Position numbers and translations under genes: made by a program. A DNA stretch of 64,000 nt from JAOUGY01 sp963785075 (lineage in GTDB: Bacteria; Actinomycetota; Acidimicrobiia; Spongiisociales; ZC4RG35). The DNA lies in assembly GCA_963785075.1 (NCBI GenBank), contig CAWATW010000004.1, positions 310,001-374,000 of the forward strand, given 5' to 3'. This document shows positions 58,431 to 64,000 of the stretch, piece after piece (within the stretch, counting starts at the first letter, position 1; each line of letters starts with the position of its first letter). The notes below the pieces were generated by a model. It made no database searches. It saw only the letters and a list, made by a program, of their open reading frames with translations, and was not told the DNA's origin.

Positions 58431-59942
58431 TCAGTGCTCTTCAGGTCGCATGGTCGGAAACAGGATCACGTCGCGGATGTGCGACTGGTCGGTGAGAAGC
58501 ATCACCACCCGGTCGATTCCGATCCCGAGACCGCCTGTGGGTGGCATCCCGTATTCGAGAGCCCGCAGAAAGGCTTCATCCACGACATGCGCCTCTTCGT
58601 CGCCGGCGTCCTTGGCTGCCGCCTGAGCCACGAATCGCTCCCGCTGGTCGATGGGATCGTTGAGCTCGGAATATGCATTGCCGTACTCCGATCCTGCGAT
58701 GAACAGCTCGAAGCGCTCGGTCAGCGACGGGTCGTCCCGGTGGCGACGCGCCAGTGGTGAGACCTCGACCGGATGGTCCAGCACGAACACCGGATCCCAG
58801 ATCGTGTGCTCCACCAGGTGGTCGAACATGGCCTCGACGATCTTCCCAGGTCCCCAGACGGGGTCGACCTCGACACCGTGACGTTCGGCCAGATCGGCCA
58901 GCCCATCACCGGGCGGCCAGATCGGCTCCCCGATCACCTCTGACACCAGGTCGACGAGTCGAGCCCGCCGGAACGGCGGCGTGAGGTCGATCATCCGGCC
59001 CTGATACTCGAAGGTGGTGGAACCGTGGATGGTGGTGGCGATCGCAGCGAAGATCTCCTCGACCATCGTCATGATGTCGTGGTAGTCGGCGTAGGCCTCG
59101 TACGACTCGAGCATCGTGAACTCCGGATTGTGGGTCCCATCGACGCCTTCGTTGCGGAAGATCCTGCCGATCTCGAACACCTTCTCGAGGCCGCCGACGA
59201 TCAGCATCTTGAGCGGGAGCTCGGTGGCGATTCGGAGGTACATGTCGAGATCGAGTGCGTTGTGATGGGTCTCGAACGGCTTGGCGAGCGCTCCACCCGC
59301 CTCGGCGAGCAACACCGGGGTTTCGACTTCGATGTACCCCCTCGACTCGAACTGCCGCCTCATCTCCGAGACGATCCGCGATCGGGCGACAGCTACATCC
59401 CGCGATTGCGGGTTGACGATGAGATCCAGATATCGACGCCGCGAGCGCGTCTCGACGTCCGCCAGGCCATGCCACTTCTCGGGTAGCGGGCGCAGGCCTT
59501 TGGCAAGCAGAAGGAAGTCCGTCACGCGCACGCTGAGCTCTCCCTTGCGGGTGGTGACCACCTCCCCGGTCGCACCGACCGTGTCGCCGACGTCGAGGGC
59601 ATCGAACTCGTCGAGGCGATCGGACAGCGTGTCTCGCTGGGCCATCAGCTGGATGCGACCCGACCCGTCCTGGATCGTGGCGAACACGAGCTTTCCGAAG
59701 CTCCGATGGAGCATGATCCGCCCTGCCACCGTGACCTCCAAACCGGTGGAGGCACCTGCGTCCAGGCTCGCGAATCGTTCCCGCACATCGGCGGTCAGAT
59801 CGGTTCGCCGGAACCCGACGGGATATGGGTCGACACCCGAAGCCTCGAGCTCACTCACCTTGTCGAGCCGCCGGGCGGTGAGGATGTGCTCTTCGAGGCC
59901 TGAACCTTCGTGATCGGATTCTGACGCTTCGGTGTCTGACAT
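58431..59942 (-). CDS. lysS: Lysyl-tRNA synthetase, class II
   Basis: This 503-residue enzyme charges tRNA-Lys. It has an OB-fold anticodon domain (VTVAGRIMLHRSFGKLVFAT) and a class II core with motif 2 (FEIGRIFRNEGVDGTHNPEF) and motif 3 (GLGIGIDRVVMLLTDQ). An acidic N-terminal extension of about 20 residues precedes ILTARRLDKVSELEASGVDP. It lies downstream of coaX on the same strand with a 36-nt gap. Confidence 0.96.
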   Translation of the reverse strand: MSDTEASESDHEGSGLEEHILTARRLDKVSELEASGVDPYPVGFRRTDLTADVRERFASLDAGASTGLEVTVAGRIMLHRSFGKLVFATIQDGSGRIQLMAQRDTLSDRLDEFDALDVGDTVGATGEVVTTRKGELSVRVTDFLLLAKGLRPLPEKWHGLADVETRSRRRYLDLIVNPQSRDVAVARSRIVSEMRRQFESRGYIEVETPVLLAEAGGALAKPFETHHNALDLDMYLRIATELPLKMLIVGGLEKVFEIGRIFRNEGVDGTHNPEFTMLESYEAYADYHDIMTMVEEIFAAIATTIHGSTTFEYQGRMIDLTPPFRRARLVDLVSEVIGEPIWPPGDGLADLAERHGVEVDPVWGPGKIVEAMFDHLVEHTIWDPVFVLDHPVEVSPLARRHRDDPSLTERFELFIAGSEYGNAYSELNDPIDQRERFVAQAAAKDAGDEEAHVVDEAFLRALEYGMPPTGGLGIGIDRVVMLLTDQSHIRDVILFPTMRPEEH

Positions 59943-59978
59943 GCGTGGCTGGCACTTTGGACGGTCGGCCGCCGCGGT

Positions 59979-60740
59979 TCAAGTCGAATTGCGTTCGTAG
60001 ATGAGCCGCAGACCTCTCAATGTCAGATCCTCGTCGACCTGGGACACCGACTCGACGAGCGGAGCGATGACATCGGCCAGCCCACCGGTCGCAACTATCG
60101 GGGTCTCCGGCGGCAGCTCGTGTTCGGCGCAGAAGCGCCTCACGAGACCATCGACGAGACCGGCGAATCCGTAGGTGAGACCAGCCTGCATCGCCTCGAC
60201 CGTGCTCCGGCCGACGGCGTGACGCGGGACCGCCAGCTCAACGCGTCTGAGCGCCGACGTCGCCTCGACCAACGCCTCAGCGGCGACGCGAACTCCGGGA
60301 GCGATTGCGCCACCCTGGTAGGCGCCGGAAGACCCGACGAGATCCACCGTGGTGGCCGTTCCGAAGTCCACCGTTATCACCGGTGCCCCATACCGCTCGA
60401 TGGCGCCAACGGCGTTGGCGATTCGATCTGCCCCCACCTCCCGTGGATTGTCGACCGAGATCTGCAAACCCGTCTTCGTGCCAGGCCCCACCACGACGAC
60501 TTCGTCGCCGATCATGCGCCGCAATGTGGCCCGCAACACCTCGGTCGTGGCCGGGACCACACTTGCGACGGCGGCGCCTGTCACGGCGGGAGCGTCACCG
60601 GCGACCAGGCCGTCGAGCATCAACTCGAACTCGTCGGTGGTGCGATCGACGGTTGTGATCCTCCAACGACGAATCAGACGCTGGTCGTCGAACATCCCGA
60701 ACACGGAGGTGCTGTTCCCGATGTCGGCGACCAGAAGCAT
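59979..60740 (-). CDS. coaX: Type III pantothenate kinase CoaX
   Basis: This 253-residue ASKHA-fold kinase performs the first committed step of CoA synthesis. It shows the phosphate-1 motif VADIGNSTSVFG, REVGADRIANAV, the phosphate-2 motif TVDFGTATTVDLV and GGAIAPGV. The junction reads GTGATG, where the panC stop (TGA) overlaps the ATG; I use ATG 60740, though GTG 60743 is possible. It sits next to panC, so pantothenate synthesis and use are coupled. Confidence 0.94.
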   Translation of the reverse strand: MLLVADIGNSTSVFGMFDDQRLIRRWRITTVDRTTDEFELMLDGLVAGDAPAVTGAAVASVVPATTEVLRATLRRMIGDEVVVVGPGTKTGLQISVDNPREVGADRIANAVGAIERYGAPVITVDFGTATTVDLVGSSGAYQGGAIAPGVRVAAEALVEATSALRRVELAVPRHAVGRSTVEAMQAGLTYGFAGLVDGLVRRFCAEHELPPETPIVATGGLADVIAPLVESVSQVDEDLTLRGLRLIYERNST

Positions 60741-61609
60741 CACTCCGCGTCCTTCGGGAAGATGCCGCGGTCTGGCCGGAACCGTCCCTCGACGACGTCG
60801 AAGGCCACGTTGTCGATCAGTCTCGTCGCCCCGACCCGGGCGGCGACGGCCAGGAAGGCGGGGCGATCGAGATGGTCGAGTTTCGAGGCGTCCGACTGTG
60901 ATGCCAGCTCGACATAGTCGACCGCATCCACCTCGTGCAGGTGGGCTCGAGCTGCCGATTCGAGCGCGCTCGCCGTTCGCTCGCCGCCATCGACGAGGTC
61001 GGCGGCCGCCATCAGGCCACGCGAAAGACCCAGCGCATGGCGGCGCTCCTCGTCGGACAGGAAGACGTTGCGGCTGCTCAGCGCCAATCCGTCGGCATCA
61101 CGAACCGTCGAACACGGCACCACCTCGACCGGGAAGTCGAGATCGGCGACCATCGTCGAAATCACCGCCACCTGCTGGGCATCCTTCCGGCCGAAGAAGG
61201 CCAGGTCGGGCTGGAGCCCTGCCAGCAGCTTCGCAACCACGGTGGCCACGCCGGAGAAATGGCCTGGACGGTTGGGGCCTTCCATGCGATCAACGACCCC
61301 GCTCACCGACACCGTCGTCCTCGGGGATCGCGGATACATCACCTCGACCGCGGGCACGAACGCCACGTCCACCCCCGCCTGCCGGCACATCTCCAGATCG
61401 GCCTCGACGGGCCGCGGGTATCGGTCGAGGTCTCCCGAGTCGTCGAACTGGAGCGGATTGACGAAGATCGACACCGTCAAGGTGTCGACCCGTGCTCTGG
61501 CGGCATCGAGCAGCGACCGGTGTCCGGCGTGAAGGGCACCCATCGTCGGCACCAGGCCCACCGTTCCCCGGTGCTCGGCCCGGGCTTCGTCGAACGTCCC
61601 GACCAACAT
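60740..61609 (-). CDS. panC: Pantothenate synthetase PanC
   Basis: This enzyme (289 residues) joins pantoate and beta-alanine using ATP. It shows VGLVPTMGALHAGHRSLLD (HxGH-type nucleotide loop), SIFVNPLQFDDSGDLDRYPR, GPNRPGHFSGVATVV and FGRKDAQQ (KMSKS-like loop). As at coaX, the start lies in GTGATG overlapping the previous stop; ATG 61609 is used and GTG 61612 is the alternative. Confidence 0.95.
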   Translation of the reverse strand: MLVGTFDEARAEHRGTVGLVPTMGALHAGHRSLLDAARARVDTLTVSIFVNPLQFDDSGDLDRYPRPVEADLEMCRQAGVDVAFVPAVEVMYPRSPRTTVSVSGVVDRMEGPNRPGHFSGVATVVAKLLAGLQPDLAFFGRKDAQQVAVISTMVADLDFPVEVVPCSTVRDADGLALSSRNVFLSDEERRHALGLSRGLMAAADLVDGGERTASALESAARAHLHEVDAVDYVELASQSDASKLDHLDRPAFLAVAARVGATRLIDNVAFDVVEGRFRPDRGIFPKDAE

Positions 61610-62430
61610 CACGATCGGGACCTGAGCAACAGGTCGAACACCTCGTAGTGGCGCGTGAGGCGGGCTGTGGCATCCACCATCGATGCGTAGACGGGTGCCA
61701 GAACCGGTGATGCTGCCTCGACGGCATCGAGCTGGCCCGCAACCGTGCCGACATCTCCCCGGGCGATGGGACCGGTCAGCGCGTCCATGGCGCCCAGCTC
61801 GTAGCCGTTGGCAACCGACGTGTTCGTGAGGGCACGATATGCCTCGGGTGGCACGCCGGCCAAGGAGCCGAGCTGCGAAGCAAGGACGAGTGAGGCGTTC
61901 ACGAAGTTGGATGCGGCCGCGGCGGCGGCGTGATGCAACGGTTTCAGGCTGTCTTCGAGGTCGAGCGGGGTCATGCCGATCGACGTGGCCAGACCCCGGA
62001 GGACTTCCAGGGTCGACGGATCACCCGTGAGCGCCGCGAACGAACCACGCAGTGACCACGACCCTGAGTCCGGATCCGGCAGACTCTGCACCGGGTGAAA
62101 CGATCCGATGCCCAGGTCCGTGGATCGAAGCGGCGAGAGAGCTTCGACCGTTGTGAAACCGCTGAGATGACAAACGTGCCGCACCGACTCGATCCTGCCG
62201 ACGAGCTCTTGGCCAACCGACTCGATTGCGTCGTCACGGACCGCCACGAGAACCAGATCTGCGGATGGGAGCGGCCCGCTCACCAGCGGAATCTCGCCGA
62301 GTGGCGCCGGAACGAAGCCCGAGGGGCCGACGACGATTCCGACGAGTTCGTGTCCCGCTCGCTGTGCGGCGAGGGCGAGTGACCCTCCAGCCCGCCCGGG
62401 CCCGACTACCACTATCCGCAGCGCTCTCAT
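61609..62430 (-). CDS. Rossmann-fold DUF2520 protein
   Basis: This 273-residue protein has an N-terminal NAD(P)-binding fold (IVVVGPGRAGGSLALAAQ) and a helical DUF2520 C-terminal domain (HHAAAAAASNFVNASLVLAS). Such genes commonly lie just before panC in actinobacteria and resemble ketopantoate/6-phosphogluconate-type reductases; a role as ketopantoate reductase is plausible but unproven here. ATG 62430 fits the Rossmann start better than the 62457 alternative. Confidence 0.83.
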   Translation of the reverse strand: MRALRIVVVGPGRAGGSLALAAQRAGHELVGIVVGPSGFVPAPLGEIPLVSGPLPSADLVLVAVRDDAIESVGQELVGRIESVRHVCHLSGFTTVEALSPLRSTDLGIGSFHPVQSLPDPDSGSWSLRGSFAALTGDPSTLEVLRGLATSIGMTPLDLEDSLKPLHHAAAAAASNFVNASLVLASQLGSLAGVPPEAYRALTNTSVANGYELGAMDALTGPIARGDVGTVAGQLDAVEAASPVLAPVYASMVDATARLTRHYEVFDLLLRSRS

Positions 62431-62456
62431 ATCTTCGCACGAGCGTAGTGAGCGCA

Positions 62457-63149
62457 ATGCAACCGGAGGTAGTCGTGGACATCGAGGGCAGGAGCTTCCT
62501 CATCGCGGGCGCATCAGGCGGGCTCGGTGGCGCCATTGCAACCGAGCTCGAGGGGCGAGGCGCCCACCTCGTGCTCACCGGTCGCGATCGAGAACGGCTG
62601 GCAACGGTCCCGGTCGAGGCAGAACGGTTCACCATCGATCTACGGCTCCCGGAAGCGGCCGCTCAGGCCGTCGGACGGGCACATGCCGTCCACGGGCGCC
62701 TCGATGGCGTGATCAATGCGGCGGGAGTCGTCGCCTTCGGGTGGTCCGCCGCCACCGACCCGGACACCGTCGAGGAGCTCTTCCTCACGAACACGTTCCT
62801 CCCGATCTTCCTGTTCGACGCTGCCGCGAGCGCGATGTCGGGGGGCGGGGTGCTCGTGAACCTCAGCGGCGTCGTCGCAGAGCGTCCGACGGCCGGCATG
62901 GCCGCCTATTCCGCATCGAAGGCGGCGATCGCCGCCCACCTGGTGGCACTGCGCAAGGAACTCAGACGACGGAACATCGCCGTCGTCGATGCCCGTCCCG
63001 GGCACACCGAAACCGACTTGTCACGCCACCCGATCGCCGGGTCCGCTCCCCGACTGGGCGACGGCATCGACCCGGCCGCGGTGGCGCGTCGTATCGCCGA
63101 TGCCATCGTGGCCGACGAGGAAGACCTGGGTCCAGACGCCTTCGGGTGA
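62457..63149 (+). CDS. Short-chain dehydrogenase/reductase (SDR)
   Basis: This 230-residue classical SDR has the cofactor loop GASGGLGGAIA, NAAGVV, catalytic Ser in VNLSGVV and the YxxxK pair in AAYSASKAA, plus RPGHTETDL. The oxidoreductase substrate is unknown. ATG 62457 directly follows a TAGTGA box by 5 nt and has no Shine-Dalgarno. It is divergent from the DUF2520 gene with a gap of only 26 nt. Confidence 0.9.
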   Translation: MQPEVVVDIEGRSFLIAGASGGLGGAIATELEGRGAHLVLTGRDRERLATVPVEAERFTIDLRLPEAAAQAVGRAHAVHGRLDGVINAAGVVAFGWSAATDPDTVEELFLTNTFLPIFLFDAAASAMSGGGVLVNLSGVVAERPTAGMAAYSASKAAIAAHLVALRKELRRRNIAVVDARPGHTETDLSRHPIAGSAPRLGDGIDPAAVARRIADAIVADEEDLGPDAFG

Positions 63150-63169
63150 ACGGCGCCGTCAACCGGCCG

Positions 63170-63499
63170 TCACCACTCCTCCACGGGCTCCTGCTGCTCC
63201 AGCCACTGCGCATCCATGCGCGCACGCATGTCGCGGTAGGAGTCGCGTCGCTTCCAGAACTTCGTCTTCCACACCTTGAACCGACGGCTCTGCACGGGCA
63301 CCTGTTCGAGCGGTTCGTGTTCGTGCGTCCGCTTCACCTGCGGCAATGGGTCGAGCTCATCGGGATCCGCAAGAGTATGCAACATCTGGTTTGCGGTGTG
63401 GCGAGCACGACGGTGCTCGAGCCTGCGCTCTTCACGGCTGGGACGGACGTCGTCGTAGCCGCGGTTGACGGTGCGGTTTTCACGGGATCGGCGGGCCAT
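63170..63499 (-). CDS. Small basic protein of unknown function
   Basis: This 109-residue, highly charged protein is rich in Arg, Glu and His (ARRSRENRTVNRGYDDVRPS, then REERRLEHRRARHTANQML) and has a Trp-Lys-rich end (RRFKVWKTKFWKRRDSY). ATG 63499 has AGGAG upstream. It has no membrane helix or signal. I recognise no family; nucleic-acid binding is possible from composition only. Confidence 0.6.
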   Translation of the reverse strand: MARRSRENRTVNRGYDDVRPSREERRLEHRRARHTANQMLHTLADPDELDPLPQVKRTHEHEPLEQVPVQSRRFKVWKTKFWKRRDSYRDMRARMDAQWLEQQEPVEEW

Positions 63500-63632
63500 G
63501 GACACTCCTGGGATCGACGTTGGTGGACCTGGTCGACGGTCACTCGATCGGAGGAGCTCGCTCCATCTCTGACAACGTACCACCTCCGGTCACCGTATGA
63601 AGGGTCCATCGTCACCGACTACCCCCGGACGG

Positions 63633-63681
63633 GTTTTCGCGCACAAAAGGTGCGCTATTCACGCATTTCGTGCGCGAAAAC
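63633..63681. promoter_or_regulatory. Nested inverted repeats between divergent genes
   Basis: GTTTTCGCGCAC (63633-63644) and GTGCGCGAAAAC (63670-63681) are perfect 12-bp arms 25 nt apart. Inside are two smaller dyads, GCGCAC-N5-GTGCGC and CGCA-N5-TGCG. It could be a pair of operators or a cruciform. Confidence 0.55.
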
Positions 63682-63708
63682 ACGATCCCGTCTCCTGCTG
63701 ATACCGTG

Positions 63709-63722
63709 GTACTACGTAGTAC
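63709..63722. promoter_or_regulatory. Palindrome upstream of padR gene, likely operator
   Basis: GTACTACGTAGTAC is a perfect 14-bp palindrome 42 bp before the regulator ATG, typical in placing for PadR autorepression. Confidence 0.65.
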
Positions 63723-63763
63723 GTATTACACTCCAGACCACGGTAGACAACCCGGGAGGAGAG

Positions 63764-64000
63764 ATGGATACGACCCAGGTACTCAAAGGGGTGCTGGACA
63801 CCGCCGTGCTTGCAGTTCTGGCGAAGGCGAGCACATATGGCTACGACCTCGTCCGCCAGCTGCGTGAAGCGGGGCTCGAGGATGTTGGGGATGCATCCGT
63901 CTACGGGACGCTGCGACGACTCTTCTCAGGTGGCTACCTGACGTCCGAGATCGTTCCCTCGGACGAGGGGCCTGCCCGCAAGTACTACGGCATCAACGCC
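63764..64000 (+). CDS. PadR-family transcriptional regulator, 3' end outside window
   Basis: The 79 visible residues (MDTTQVLKGVLDTAVLAVLA, then STYGYDLVRQLREAGLEDVG, SVYGTLRRLFSGGYL, ARKYYGINA) are the winged-helix domain of a PadR regulator. The C-terminal dimerisation helices lie beyond the window. GGGAGGA precedes ATG 63764. A 14-bp palindrome upstream is the probable operator. In such operons the next gene is often an efflux or membrane protein, which cannot be seen here. Confidence 0.9.
   Translation, partial: MDTTQVLKGVLDTAVLAVLAKASTYGYDLVRQLREAGLEDVGDASVYGTLRRLFSGGYLTSEIVPSDEGPARKYYGINA

Overview
The window is a high-GC stretch of about 64 kb, dominated by one nearly complete flagellar/chemotaxis locus (about 8.4-58.4 kb) and bordered by housekeeping genes. 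The flagellum is of Gram-positive layout: no P-ring or L-ring genes are present, and a flgN-flgK-flgL-fliW-csrA block, a FlbD/SwrD-type gene, a WhiG/FliA-type sigma factor, ClpC, and a lysS-coaX-panC-DUF2520 block are. I infer a motile actinobacterium, possibly of the class Acidimicrobiia. The phylum is fairly likely; the class is a guess.

Layout. 0-4 kb: two tandem paralogous secreted subtilisin-like (S8) proteases ending in Trp-Ser-Gly repeats, then a PaaI-type thioesterase. 4.5-8.3 kb: clpC and a divergent polyprenyl diphosphate synthase. 8.5-12.8 kb: an Hpt/REC multidomain regulator, a single-domain REC protein, then fliM-fliY-cheW. 13-13.8 kb: an ArsR repressor plus an SRPBCC protein with two clear operators. 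13.9-16.6 kb: a degenerate GGDEF/HD-GYP-like protein and a membrane protein with an ATPase-like tail. 16.8-26 kb: five flagellins, with a Stf0-type sulfotransferase and a glycosyltransferase-TPR protein between copies 2 and 3. 26-28.7 kb: fliD-fliS-small gene. 29-38.5 kb: flgB-flgC-fliE-fliF-fliG-fliH-fliI-fliJ-slt-fliK-flgD-flgE. 38.9-43.8 kb: motA-motB-fliL and fliN-fliO-fliP-fliQ-fliR. Then dinB and an MBL hydrolase, flhB-flhA-FlhF-like-small membrane protein (46-50 kb), two HDOD genes and fliA (50.6-53.3 kb), and the flgN/flgK/flgL/fliW/csrA operon with regulators up to 58.4 kb. 58.4-64 kb: lysS, coaX, panC, a DUF2520 protein, an SDR, a small basic protein and the start of a PadR regulator.

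Main regulatory result: 18 sites share CTTA (variants CTTT, CTAA, CTTC, CTGA; one poor) - exactly 16 nt - GCCGACnnG, placed upstream of flagellar genes or operons. This is the geometry of a sigma-28 (FliA) promoter (TAAA-N15-GCCGATAA in E. coli), and a FliA-type sigma gene lies in the same locus. In seven cases the -10 element ends 6-9 nt before the start codon, which implies leaderless mRNAs. The same promoter drives the sulfotransferase and the glycosyltransferase within the flagellin array, so I propose that these flagellins carry a sulfated glycan added by co-regulated enzymes. Four flagellin leaders also carry a small hairpin presenting AAGGAG in its loop, a plausible CsrA target, and csrA-fliW is present.

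Genome-specific feature: most intergenic gaps contain short arrays of degenerate heptanucleotide tandem repeats whose word differs from gap to gap. No rRNA, tRNA, CRISPR array, transposase or integrase was recognised.
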